Shown here piece by piece: positions 1 to 11,760 of a stretch of 64,000 nucleotides of DNA. The stretch covers positions 1 to 64,000 of the forward strand of contig JADGJC010000096.1 of assembly GCA_027596075.1 (NCBI GenBank). Direction: 5' to 3'. The notes beneath the pieces are model-generated. The model was not told the DNA's origin. It saw only the letters and a program-made list of their open reading frames with translations, and searched no databases. Both the position numbers and the translations under genes were made by a program. The DNA comes from Rhizophlyctis rosea (Eukaryota > Chytridiomycota > Chytridiomycetes > Rhizophlyctidales > Rhizophlyctidaceae). Position 1 is the stretch's first letter. The number at the start of each line of letters is the position of its first letter.

Positions 1-798
1 AGCTGGACCGACTACCTACCGCACGGCGAATTCACAATCAACTCTTTGGTTCACTCTTTCGTCGGGCTCTCACCCTTCCAAATCGTATGCGGCCAACAAC
101 CGCAGATTTTTCCCGCTCCCGTTCGAACAGCCAACCCTGCCGTCGATCAATTCTGCAAGCTATTTGTCGACCGTGAAAACTTAGTGTTCGACGAACTGAT
201 GAAGACTCGGATACGTCAAGCCGATAACGCCAACAAACGCGCCTGCGATCTAACTTCCAAAGTCGGCGACTTAGTCCTCCTCAACAACAAGAATTTCCGC
301 CAACGTCGCAAACTCCCGCACCAATCCGACTCCCTCATACCTCGCCACAAAGGACCCTACGCCGTTACTGAGATTGTACCTTCCGGCACTTACCGCCTCA
401 ACCTGCATGCTGCCTTTCGACCCCACAACGCTTTTCACGTCAATCTCCTTCGCCCGTACGACTCCTCCGACCAATCGCTATTTCCATTCCGCATCGTTCC
501 TGAGCCTGGTCCCGCCATTCCCGCCGACGCTGAAGGCAAACCAGAATACGCCATCGAAGACATCCTCCACTCTCAGTGGTACCGCAAGAAGCTCCGCTAC
601 CTCGTCAAATGGCAAGGCTGTCATGACCCTACTTGAGAACCTTACAACGATCTCCATCACGACATCCGCGCCGACTACCATCGTCAATACCCTAACGCTC
701 CCGCCATCGGCGACCCCCATCACCTCCGTACGCTGCAACGTCACGGCGACATTGCGGCATCAGTGCAGGGATGCGGACTCGTAGGATGCGTTCAGTAG
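1..798 (+). mobile_element. Ty3/Gypsy retrotransposon, 3' end of pol (integrase C-terminus plus chromodomain), nonsense-mutated
   Basis: The reading frame enters from the left edge. It carries the integrase tail: a PFQIVCG segment typical of the core domain, the basic GDLVLLNNKNF and RHKGPYAVTEIV region, and the FHVNLLRPY motif. A chromodomain follows (EYAIEDILHS...YLVKWQGC). At 634-636 a TGA sits where the chromodomain normally has Trp (HDPT-stop-EPYNDL). The same frame then stays open to a TAG at 796-798, so this looks like a single nonsense substitution in an otherwise readable copy. Family knowledge: chromodomain Gypsy elements (chromoviruses) use this module for targeted integration. The nonsense codon and the window edge mean activity cannot be judged here. 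Confidence 0.9.
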
Positions 799-1690
799 TT
801 CGGACATGTTACGTGATCGATTAGATCGATAAACATGTGACTGATGTATTAGCTTAGTCAGGATCACGTGACCCTTTTGTAATCACGTCGATCACTTACG
901 TGTTTTTCTGTCGCACATGTGCCACCCTGTGGTACATATGCGTGTGCGTTTGCGTTATGTTGATCATTATTCATTATCTCAATATACATCCAAACAGTTA
1001 ACCATCGTGTTCATTTGAGTGTGTAGTGCTTCATTACCACGTAGGTCTATTAGACCAGCAAACAGTCAGTAGCACAGTCTGTAGATTAGACATGGACCCC
1101 AGTAGTGCAACAACACGTTCCACCTGCTTGGATGAAGATAGTTTTGTCGGAGCCGTGCCAATGGCAAGCAATTTATTTCCTGACCCTGTTCAAATATCGC
1201 CGCATGATTGTAATTAATTTACTGCGTTCAATATGCAGCATTGGACTTAGGATGGAGACGTTTGAACTTTGTACTATAACCCGATCGCTAACGAGACTTC
1301 CCCTTGTCCCGTTATCGGAATGACTATACAGAAGTCCACCTCTAGCCTTTGGCTCTTTTGTTAGTTCTGACTTAGTTTCGAATCGTTTGTGACTTAGTGT
1401 TCGGCCTTCGCTCACGCAATATAGGCCGTTCCAGGGTGTCTAGGGTGCACCAGGGTCCTAAGGACCATTGTGAGCATTCACTGGTGTATATGGAATGCGA
1501 ATGCGTAACCCCAAGAGGCAAGTGTGGAGTATTCTGACCTGGTGCCTATCCTGACCAGAATGGCGTCCTGTCTGTCCCGCACACTTGTTGGTCTCTGAGA
1601 CTCTGAGAGAAAAGAGGGAGAATCCAGTGTACCGGCGTTTGTCGTTACCTCTTCACGACATCATCAAACAATTGCGCGGGCAGTGAAATC
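799..1690. other. Post-pol region: probable 3' LTR, then noncoding
   Basis: Directly after the pol stop, the sequence from about 807 (tgttacgtgatc) is where a 3' LTR would lie by position. It starts with TG and contains short palindromes around gatcgat. I see no second LTR copy in the window, so the boundaries cannot be fixed. The remaining bases to about 1690 hold only short, unconvincing reading frames. Confidence 0.4.
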
Positions 1691-3420
1691 TATTCAAGTC
1701 GGGCTGCGGAACAGAAATATGGAGAAGGGTACGAGGCGTTGAAGAAAGCGATGTTGAATTTTAGAGTGTTAGTCAGGTGGAATCGCCATGGACCTTTGAA
1801 ACTCTTTGATATTAGCCAGGGATGTGTTTAAATGCTGATCAAGTGGGTGGTCGTCAGAGATTGACCTTCGGACCTTTGAGTGCAGCCCAGGCTGCCCTGT
1901 GGGAAACTGCCCCTTGATTGATCCTGGGGTGCACCCTGCATTTACCCATTGCTCTGGCCGCACGCTAATCAACCTCACAGGTTGCTCTGGCGTTGCATTG
2001 TACTCTGGGGGTGGTCTCCTGGCGCCCTGCAATTATAGGGGTGTTTTGCGAATGATGGTTTCTGGAGGGCATGTGTTGTCGTATACGGACGAACGCTCTA
2101 CGACGCCGGAGAAAGAGGTCTTGACGGTGCTTGAAGGCGTAAGCAAGTTTCATCATTATGTTCCGGGACAGCGGTTGCATGTCTTTCGGGATCATTCTAC
2201 TCTGTTAAAAAATGCGAATGGGGTCTCCGCGAATGCTTGCATCTTGAAATACACGTCTACCTTATCCAACTATGGTACCGTCGGGCCTCATCGCAAGCAG
2301 CCGTCAGCTGGTGTTGCAGATCGATTGACGCCTTTGAATTGAGTGCACGATGATATGGCGTTGATGCATGAGAATATTCATAAGGAAGCCAAAGGTCTTG
2401 AGCTAGAGGATACCAAGTTGAACGGCGGGTATCAGCTTAACGTACTTAACGTAGTCACACCGGATAATCTGTTGTTTGCGGGGATGCGTGATTATACGGA
2501 AGGCAAGTCAATTGATCCATAAAGTGAAAAGGAATGGCGTCAGATTTGTTCTCATTCATTAAAGTGCTTCTTGCATGATGGGACTCTTTATTGCCAGGCG
2601 GAGCATTCACTTCATTAATACGTCCCGCCTATTGACAGAGAGAATGTGTTACAACTGATGCCTGGCGGGAAGGAGATTGGTCACATGGAAGTCACCTCTG
2701 CGTTTTGATTGATGAGGATGCGTCATTATCAACTGGCAATGTATTCTGATGTCAAGAGTTTTATTGGGCGATGCCATCAATGTCAGGCGTGAGCTTCTTG
2801 CCGATGACCAAGTACCAACTGAATCGATATCCTCCTCGGCCAACATTTGGGCAAATGTTAGGGATGGATTTTGTTGATGGATTACCTGGGCAATATTCAT
2901 AAATGTTCTCGGTGGTGGATTACCTCACTTCATGGTCGGAACGGTGGCCTTGTCAACATGCGACGGGGAATATTGTGGTTCGGTGTTTACACGATTGGGT
3001 ACAATTGCATCGGTTGAAGTATACTTTAGATGAATTGTCAGACATTTGGGTAACCGATAACACGCCATTCTCTGACCACGTTCAAAGAGATGAGCGGAAG
3101 AAGGCTTTTCGACGACAGGAAGCTGCCATGGAGTTAGCTGCTTGCAAGACTCCGCAGCAATATCAATCAAGCGACTTGATGAATTTGTGGAATAAGCGCA
3201 AGGATGATCAGCATGGACGGAAGTTTCATCTGGTTTGGAAGGGTCCGGATTTCGTGAAGCAGTGTCAAGCAAAGGGTTCTTATACTTTGGAGGATGAAGG
3301 TTGACGTTTGTTGTCAAATGGGATCACCATCAGTCATCACCATTTCAAGTCGGCGATGACTTAGGTCAGTTTGGATTCAGGACCGAATATCACATTAGTA
3401 CCCAATTGATGTTCAGACTG
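1690..3420 (+). mobile_element. Second, heavily decayed Ty3/Gypsy element (RNase H to integrase)
   Basis: Fragments appear in the order expected of Gypsy pol, but in different frames and broken by stops. First comes an RNase H part (around 2080-2220: SYTDERSTTPEKEVLTVLEG, then a FRDHSTLLKN piece, matching the family pattern of TEKE/LLAVVE and TDHxxL). Next is a degenerate zinc-binding region near 2720-2800 containing GRCHQC. An integrase-core start follows (GMDFVDGLPG near 2865). Last is a C-terminal FHLVWKGPDFV...GSYTLEDEG segment near 3220-3300. No frame runs the full length. It lies on the same strand as the first element but is much more decayed, so it is a separate, older insertion. Confidence 0.85.
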
Positions 3421-3539
3421 AACCTCGGAAACGCACGATTTGTAAGTTTCAGACTTTCCTGAAATATTTGCGGGGACAAGGAGTAGATTATGGCGCGGTC
3501 AATTTACAATTAGAGAGGAAGGCTCATATGTCGGACTTA

Positions 3540-4801
3540 TCAGAATTAGTTTTACATCAATTTATGATGTATTTTACAATCATATACAAGAAGGAACTGC
3601 GAGAGTGCTAAAGCTATGTGCAAAATTTGTGCGGTGGCGGAATCAGCAATAGTTGAGGTTGACGTTGGGGCATTCGGGCATTCCGGTGAGCTCGGATCCG
3701 AATGGGATGGCATGGGGATTGATGACGAAGATGAGGCGCCAGCGGCTGTCTATGCTTGCCAACGTGCAGATGCCGTCGAGCCTTTCGTTGTGGGGACAGA
3801 AATGCTTGTGTTCGGTGGTGTAGAGTTCTTGGTTGTCGGGCAATCAGTGCTGTTCTCGGAATTAGAATTATGGCATTCATGCCCATGTAAGGAAGGATTG
3901 ACGTACCGCTTGTTCAAGTTCACCAATTGATCCTGACACCGCATGTTGCACTGCCGTAACCGCCGCAATGTATCTGTTCGTCCGCTTTCCGATTTGTTGG
4001 GCCCAGCGCTGCGCGGTGATGGAGAGCCAGCTGTGGCTCCAGACGTTAGCGTGGTTGGTAGCGGAGATGCTTGGACGATTGAGAGCGTTGAACATGGGGC
4101 GTCCGTGGCCGTTGTCGCGGATCCAGGCACCCGTGTAGAACCATTTGTTGATTACGCGCTCGGAGTTTTTGTGTGAAGCCATGAGACCGAGCCAAGGAGA
4201 AATAGGTTAGGAACGCGAATCGCAATAAGATGGAAGCGATGGACGTACATTTTGGACGGGAACCTCGGGATAGAGTTGCCCAGCGGTCATGAAAAGTTCT
4301 TGAGGCACATGCCTAGTACTCAGAAGCGGTGCCGGTCCAGTTTGCGGTATTGCGTGCGGCGGGAGTACGATAGGTGTTCAAGAATCGGCAGATGGCCATG
4401 CCTTGAAGAGTACCAGTTGCGGTGCAAGTTCCGTGTAGACAGGACGGGAGCTCCGTTGTGGGAAAGGACGCCAACGTACGCGTTGTTGCACCAGTTTGCG
4501 TATGTGTCGTCGTAGCCGAGCTGAAGGGCCATAGTGGAGTTGAATATGGGTATTTGAGAATGTGCGTTGGAGAAGTTGAAGTGAGGGGACCAATTTGATG
4601 GGAGGGAGTGAGGGGCCGGTTGCATTGAAATATGCGCGGGCGTCTAGTATGCATTCCCATGTTCAAGTTGGTATGCTGTATGGCTAGAATATCGTCACTC
4701 CCCATTTGCAAACCCCAAACAACGCCATCAGCCGTGTAATATGTGAGCGAGATGGCTGTTGTTGTTGAGCTTGGCTTCTGAATCTGCTTTCTTCCTCCCA
4801 T
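3540..4801 (-). pseudogene. Unrecognised, probably degenerate coding sequence
   Basis: Several overlapping open stretches on the minus strand look protein-like but sit in different frames. One at 4320-4625 contains FNSTMALQLGYDD and NRNWYSSRHGHL-like residues. One at 3877-4182 contains NKWFYTGAWIRDNGHGRPMF. One at 3643-3843 contains FCPHNERLDGICTL. I could not join them with convincing splice sites, and I recognise no domain. The likeliest reading is a decayed multi-exon gene. A real gene with unusual introns, or chance open frames in C-rich sequence, remain possible. Confidence 0.3.
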
Positions 4802-5560
4802 AAGAAACGCCCCGCATACTATCGCTCAATGTCATATCTTGCTACGTCATGCCGGCTCATGTTTTAAGCATATTCTTCTCAAACGCAGGTACTGAGTGAA
4901 CAATATCCCCTATGCAGGACGGATAGAGCCCCGCGTCGAACTCATTCCAAAAAGCTAAACCAAATCCTCCCAACCCAGGTTTTTGCGTGATAATGGTGCA
5001 TCAGTCCAACCTTGGTAGCTTCGAATAAGGCAGCTTGCATTTGTGTTGGAGTTGACGGCATGACTCAGCATTGTAAGAAGGGAACGGCATCAACAGGCAA
5101 TGGCGAAATGATCTGACGGAAGTAGCAGTTTTAGAATTCCACCGAGCTCTTTACCTGAGTAAGGGGATGGGCTTGAGTTGACACCGCTTTGGAGCTAATT
5201 GGTGGACCCGAACCACAGAGTTTCATTCAGTCGGGAGGAGACGAGAGAAGAACGGAACTGAGAACGTCGAGAGCGCCGGCGACGCCCGGGCTGGAGGTTT
5301 GAGTTTGACTGTCCCCACCATGCCTCTGCGAGGGGCCAGCGACCAGTAGCCCATTCACATCAATGCGGCTCACAAGCCTTTCAACCTGCCCAATTGGAAT
5401 TCCATGTGCCACTCATAATGTTTGAACGCTCATGCAAGGTGATATTTCTGTTCTCCAGACCAGACATGCAGACACTCAACGACATCTCCAACGGCACCCT
5501 TCGGGAGGTTAGGTGGCTGTGATCCTAGCCTGAACGCAGCTCCGCTGAATCTCAGTGAAT
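4802..5560. other. Intergenic, nothing recognised
   Basis: Only short open frames without domain signatures are visible. I see no tRNA, repeat array or transposon motif here. Confidence 0.5.
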
Positions 5561-5566
5561 CTTTGA

Positions 5567-6071
5567 TCATTTTGCTTTGGCGTTGTTCTGTCGTTCGTGA
5601 TATCCTGCTTGTGCGAGAAAATCAGCATTCCGGCCGCTCACCTGGTTCATGATAGGCTGGTTGCGCAGGTTTCTGGAAATATTTAATGACATGCAAAAGG
5701 TACCTGAACTTCTTTCCATAGCTTTCGTGTATGTTCTCCTGTTTGAATGACTGAAACCAAGAATGTCGAGACCCACATCGTCTGCTGTCATATTCATGAT
5801 CTCAGTGAGACACATTGGGCGCAGCTACAGGTCGTACGTCTGGATACTTGGCCAAATCTTTGATTTCACAACTTTCAATGATATTTGCATACGTCAGTGT
5901 CTGGGACAGAAGAAGGATTTGTTTGGTGGTCATCAGAGCGACCATTGTCTTTTCACCACCAATAGAACATTCATACACAGATAGCGTCGAACTTTTGGGG
6001 CATTCGAATCCATTGGCAGCATTTGTCAATGCAGAAGGGAGTTCAATATCAAGATAGATATATTCATTCAC
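5567..6071 (-). CDS. Possible small gene or downstream exons, unrecognised
   Basis: Two minus-strand open frames (5802-6071 and 5567-5815) read as ordinary protein, e.g. LDIELPSALTNAANGFECP and DDVGLDILGFSHSNRRTY. The first ATG lies directly at the stop of the gene at 6068-7641. It may be a separate gene starting immediately after it, or coding-looking 3' UTR. No family is recognised and the exon joins are not settled. Confidence 0.3.
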
Positions 6072-7641
6072 TCGGGCTTAACCGGACCGTGAGACCGGGT
6101 ACGTGATGCCGGTCCCTTTTTGTCTGCGTCGTTTTCGGCGCTAAGGCCATCTTCACCATCCCCATCTTCGCGGTCCGGAATCGCAAGCCCTTCCACTGCA
6201 TCTCTCACTTCAACACGTGATAGCTCTTTCACCTTGTCGTTTGTCTTCACTGGAAGTGGATGGGGACAGGGCCGTGAGATTCCGAATACTGTTATCTCAA
6301 ACAACTGGAAGAGACTTACCTAAGAACGACAATAACGTGACGACCACAGAATTACCGCTAAATCCTCCCACATCCTTGGGCTTATTGCTGGCAATGCAAC
6401 TGTTAACAGGTGTATAAGAATGCCAGCGAACGAACACGGGCGAATACATACAAAAAGTTATATATCGTGCGGCTGGTATATGTATTCTGTTGATCAAAGT
6501 ATCGAGATTTACTGTTCACAAGGGGTCAACAGAAGCGATGGGGCAGTTCAATTACAACGCTTGATCGTTACCCGCATAGCCTTAAATGCTCCCATAATGT
6601 TCCGCCCTCACGCGCCTTAATCAAATAGTCCATCGCTCCAGTATCCAGCCGCAAATGCCGGAGTTTGACAAGGCGCTTGCCCTCCAAGGTTTCAAAATGA
6701 ATCCAATCGGGATTGGAGAGTAGAGCCTGGTTCACATGGGCGATGAATAGCTCCTGGAAATTCTCGCATTTTCAGACCGTCGCAAGACAAACCAGAAAAG
6801 GTACGCTGCATTTATTCACAACTTACCACAGCCCGTGTTCTCGCCTTATCATACAGTTGGTGAGCATAGTTGCAAGCCTGCATACGTATTCAGCAACAAA
6901 CATACCTCCGCATCACAGTTGTCAAAACGACCTGGAACATGACTTAAAACAATGATGTTGCCGTTCCTTAACCCCCCCTCAACAAACGGCTCCCCCTCCG
7001 GCTCCGCCTCTGCCTCATCTCCCACCGCATCGTCCCCACCCTCCCCCATCGCCGCTCCCACCCCAGCCGGCGTTTCCTCCTCCTCTTCCTCCGCCTGTTC
7101 ATCGTCCTCGTTCGCTGGTTTATTATCCTCAACCCCCGCCGCCCCACCCACACCCGCCGTCGCCGCCGGGCCTCCCTGCTCCGTCGGTTCTTTCTCCCCG
7201 TGCGATGGCCGCCCCACGTCTCGGGGATTCGTTTGTGGCTCTTCTTGACCTGCGCCGCTTGCAGCATGCTCTTCATTGACTGCTTTCTGAGGCAGAGCTA
7301 TACATGAGACGTGTTAGATATTACAGTGTTCGAAGTCTTTCGGCAGTCACTTTGATCATCTCCTTCACACCTGACATTGACGCGTCTTCCACAGGCGGCG
7401 TATTGTCTTGTGCAGGTGCAGATGCGTCTTGTGCGGGTGAAGCACCAAGTTCTGGGAGAGGCGACGTGAAATTGCACAACTCCGGTTGTGCTTTGAGCCC
7501 TTTTGATGATGTGAGTATTGTGCATGGGAACGCCGGACGCAGTCCGCGAGTTCTGCGCACCTTTTTCATGTCTCCGTGCGTTATCTTTGATGGCAGGTGC
7601 GGAGTCGCGAGAGTGTGACTGCGTTTCGTGAACTTGGGCAT
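6068..7641 (-). CDS. Acidic low-complexity protein of unknown function, six or more exons
   Basis: The model starts at the ATG at 7641 (MPKFTKRSHTL) and ends at 6068. Consistent GT-AG junctions link the N-terminal exon to an Ala/Pro/Glu-rich exon (about 6900-7280) with a run of acidic residues (DDEQAEEEEEE). Next come the more ordered segments IIVLSHVPGRFDNCDAEA and ELFIAHVNQALLSNPDWIHF, then a Gly/Val/Lys-rich tail ending in GPVKPE. Junction phases agree at every join I checked. The central ordered part (about 90 residues) looks helical. I recognise no domain. The basic N-terminus and acidic middle would suit a nuclear or chromatin-associated protein, but that is only a guess. Confidence 0.6.
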
Positions 7642-7701
7642 TGTTGAAAAGTATTGAAGCTGCAGCGGCAGGAAAGATCAGCGAAATGTCGGGCAGTGAC
7701 C

Positions 7702-10399
7702 TCAAGCCAGACTCTGCTCACTTGCTTCGCCCTCCGGTCCCTCCCTCCAACCGCCAGTCTTCCTCCCTCCCTCCGTCCGCGCAATGGCTGCATCATCTAC
7801 CAACAACCGCTCCACCCTCTCGTCAACTCCTTTCGTGTTGTTATCATCCTTAGCGCTATGCCCAGGACTGTGCGTCGCCGCCGACGAAGAGCTCGCCGGA
7901 AGGGATTTGTCGTACAAGTTGTAAGAGTCTTCGTCTCCGAACCCGGAACTGAGACCCGCTGATTGATTGAAGAGGCGTTGGTCAAACATGGATTCTTTTG
8001 ATAGTGTGGGTTGAGCACGTCCTAACGCGATCTTTTCTGAGATGTCACGTTCCCCACTGGAATGACAAACAAGACGGATCAATATAGCTTGGCATTTATC
8101 AAGACGTCAGCATGGTTTGGCACGAACCTCTTGCTCAAAAATCCCGCCTTCGTCTCCTCACTCGTACTACCTCCCATCAGCTTTGCGGTCGTTTGAGCCT
8201 GCTTTGTCAGAGCATCGGGCGCATCGCTATCGCGCTTAGATGGCGATTGAGAAGAGTGTGTGGAGGAGGACGTGAGGGTGTGGTGATGGGGGTGCCGTGC
8301 ATGAGCCATTCGTACGCCCCTTGAGCTGGGACCGGATGTGGAGGTGGTGGTGTTGGTGGACTCTTTGAATGGAGGGGTTGCAATGGATTTTTGGGGTGCG
8401 GAGGGTGTGGTGGGAGTGGGGTTTGGAAGGGCGGAAGGTGGGATGGGGACGGACTGGAGGGTGGAGGGGGGGCGGAAACGTTGAAACGATGAAAGCGATC
8501 CCTTACGGGACAAGGACACAGGAGACTGAGCGGTAGGTGGCTTTTTTGATTGCGTCAGTTCTACATTATGAATGAGCAGCCGCTAGTCAATCAGAGGCTA
8601 TTCACTATCTGCACAATAGTATCAGCGGGACTTACCCTCCATCCCCTCGCCTGATCGTTTGAACTGCATCGCCCCCAAAGTATATTTCATCTCTGGAGCT
8701 TCCATCCAAAGTCTGCTCAACGATTGGTGAATCCATATTGCGGGATGTGAGTTGTGCATCCTTCTGATGACTTACCTTTCATGAGCCTCTGCCCAATCCG
8801 TCAGCCACTCCATCGTTATATTCTCGGTAATCATTTTGAAGGCAAAATTTACAAAATGCGTTTTCAGCGCGGGAGGAAACGCGGCAACTGGTATTGTGAC
8901 CGCGGCTGTTCCGTTGAAGAGGTTGGTGTGATGGGATCCCGCCTCAACATCGTTCTGCCCCTGCAATACAGTCAGGTGCCGTTCCACAGGATTCATCAAA
9001 AGAAAAGTAACCATTTACCCGCCGAAATTTTGTTCCAAACACAAAGAACCATAAAACGTGCATCGTCATTATAGCGTCGTCCTTGCCGGTGAAACTTTCT
9101 GCTCCGGACCAAAAAGCCCTCAGCATGCTGTTCGCTGAGAAGTCCCATGAGATGTCAATCTGTATGAAGACACATCAGTGCGTGGATCAATCAAATGGAG
9201 ATGGGCGCACACACTGACTTTTCCTCTGTACGGTTGAGTAACCGGTAGCGCATTGCCGAGGTCTATGAGGTGCAGGTCTTGAGGTTGTATTGGCGAATCA
9301 GGAGCGGAAAGGAAGAGTAGGTTTTTCTATGAGTCTGTTAGCCCAACCTCACGACAAAAGTGGAGACCTGCATGATTCACTCACGGGCGCTATGTCCAAA
9401 TGCCATACACCTTCTCTATGGAGTTGCACCACGATGCTGACAAGGCGGGTGATGGCTTGACTTATTTTCTACAAGGTTTGCTTTAGTGAATGGGTCCAGT
9501 AATGCATGCGGCGTTCCTCCATTTACCCAAAAGTCTCCACTACTCCGCCAAGCTGAAAATATTCTGTCAATCGTCTCTCCTGCAGGAAATGAGTTGACAG
9601 CCAATCGCGCCAATGAAACAGCGAGCTCACCCTTTGGCATTAAGAATGCAAGCGCCGTAATGTGCCCATCATCATTGAATCTGGCATACACATCTCCAGG
9701 CCTTGCCTTGATAATACCCGGCGCGTTCAACTGCGGCCCAATCACAACTTCCATGCGCGCGCCCCGGCACCAGGCCGGCTCATCAGCTTGTGCCTCGATA
9801 GGGAGATGTACATTTTCAAACTCAACAAGCTTGACGACCTTCGTCTCGCCGTTTAAGCAGTATACGGTTGTGATTATCCGTTTGTTTTTGTCTTTGTGTG
9901 GTGTGCGTGTGAACTTATGGAGCGTACGAAGGTTGGGGGAGTTTTTAGGCAAGTTATTCCAAGGCTGGAGCTTCTTAGTGTCAATCTAGAGGGAAAACCG
10001 CAGTGTTGTCAATGATGTTCATGCCTCGCTTGTGGCCGAAGTGATATGCTCACCTTGAGGGAGGTTAGGGCGTCTGAGGTGGATGGATACTGGATCAGTG
10101 CCTTTGTGATTGAAAGTCAAACATTTTCGCAAGATAAGCCCTCGTACCTCTCTTCAACTTTTCCTGCGCAAGAACCATGTCCATATGGGTCGCCATTATG
10201 TGGTTTATTTGCCGTTTGAATGCGGTTGTCAATATGTCTGCAAGTGTAGTTTGGCGAAGGCAAGTCAAGGCAGCGGCAGAAGGGTACCCTGCATTCAGCT
10301 GTGTGAAAATTTTTACTTGTGGCTCGAGCAGGTTTTGTTTGACCACATGCACCCATGCTTCGTCTGTTGGATGGCACAACTTTTGACCCTAGTGACACT
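7702..10399 (-). CDS. Protein kinase-like protein with an SNW1/SKIP-like C-terminal tail (chimeric model)
   Basis: Reading leftwards from about 10.4 kb, helical segments precede a divergent kinase-like domain. It has a VVKLVEF stretch at the beta3-lysine position, a catalytic-loop-like HLDIAPKNLLFL formed across an intron at about 9388, and LIDLGNA at the DFG position. A SWDFSANSML segment at the activation end follows. Five further in-phase introns lead through a Ser/Pro/Thr-rich linker (8113-8560) into a last exon (7702-8059). That exon reads ERDISEKIALG, then SMFDQRLFNQS, then SGFGDEDSYNLYDKSL: the signature of the SNW1/SKIP/Prp45 C-terminal half. The SNW core itself is absent. The frame slips by one base near 9450 between KANLVEN and QAITRLV, so the copy may be damaged. 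The start codon is unresolved. Confidence 0.6.
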
Positions 10400-11497
10400 C
10401 AAAAATAATGTCTCAGCACATTTCTCCGGGCACCCGACATGGAAAATCCGCGTTTCTGGCTCCGATGGGTGGCTCAGTGGCTCAGTGACAGTGTAGATCA
10501 CTTTGAGACGCGATCGGCGGACGGAAGGAAACGAGGAAACAGTACGCGCAAATATCACAACCCCCCACTTCATAGAGTCGCCGCGGCAGGGTTGACTGAC
10601 AGCCTCCTTCTCTTCAGGCGTGTGTGCGCTTCATGACATTTCAGCTAATTGCTCATAGACCAGAAATATTCCATTTCTTTGTCTGGGAAATGTCGATAGG
10701 AATGTTGATCTTGGGAAGGCGGCTAGGTGCTATCCAGCTGAGCTCATATATCACTGATACCATCAAACTGAAGGGAATTTCATTTGCGTGTTCGCCGCGA
10801 ATACAGTCATTGCAAATCTCGAATTCTGGGCCAAAGGATCACTTACTGTCTGCAAACCAATGAGATGGGGTGCCTCAAATCGAGCTGTGGGCCCACAAAC
10901 ATTTACATGGAATGCCCAAGACCGAGCTGCGGGGGCATGTCATACGTCAATTTCCTGACGAGCGTCAGCCAATCATGCACTGAGTCCACTGACCAACGCG
11001 GTCTGTGGACAGTGGCCCAGTGGGTGTGGGTGGACCTGCGACCTGTCCCATGTGAGTCAAAAGAATGAGTTAGAAGGCGGTCTCGATCCGCCCAATGCGT
11101 GCATTATGCACACCGAATTCCATTGCGCCAAGTGGCGCGCGTGACTGTGGTGCTGTTAAAATGTCTCAAACAGCCCAGTTGACTTGACTTTGCCACAATG
11201 CGTATCACAACGTCATCCATGCATCCGCTCCAAAAAGACAATTCGAATTTGTCAGAAGCCAATTGATCCATGCGCCATCATTGGTCCAAGCCTCGTGGAA
11301 AAACAATTTGCCATTTCTCATTATCTCCACATCGCTCGTTTCTCACCATGCTTTCTTTATCCATCTAACCACGTCCCTTTGCAAAAGACATATATACACA
11401 CACCCCAAACTACATACGCACATAAGCAGAACACATCTCGAACACGTGAAACATTTGTGAAGCCAAAACCGTTTTCGCACGAAGGGGAAGGCCGTAC
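10400..11497. other. Intergenic, no gene recognised
   Basis: Upstream of the kinase-like gene. An ATG at 10440 (MSGARRN) could be its first exon, but the implied intron would be only about 31 nt, so I did not use it. The rest has short open frames only. Confidence 0.4.
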
Positions 11498-11760
11498 GAA
11501 AGGGTGCAAGGTGTGGTACGGTGGTGTTGGCAGACCCGTGTCGTGGAGCCGACACCGTCAACGCAGGGAGGGGAAAGCTACATGACAGGGTTCAGCGCGG
11601 GCTATGGCAGCGTTGGCAGACCCGTGCTGTTGAGCTGCAACCGTCGACGCACAAAGGGGAAAAGCTGTATGAAGGGGTGCAGTGACGGCTATGGCAGTGG
11701 AGGTTGCAAGCTGTTCGAAAGGGTGCAGGGCGGGCTATGGCAGTGTTTGCAGACTGTGAG
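11498..11760. repeat. Degenerate tandem repeat, about 86 bp unit
   Basis: The phrase gaaagggtgca, or a close variant, recurs at 11498, 11584, 11671 and 11716. The first intervals are 86 and 87 bp and the last copy is shortened. Each unit also carries a variant of ggctatggcag and, in the first two, ttggcagacccgtg followed by accgtc. It lies about 160 bp upstream of the gene starting at 11919, so it sits where that gene's promoter would be. Confidence 0.75.

Noticed and set aside
3616..3930. Plus-strand 104-codon open frame
   Set aside because: It overlaps more protein-like minus-strand frames, lacks domain signatures, and Val/Glu-rich frames of this kind are common shadows.
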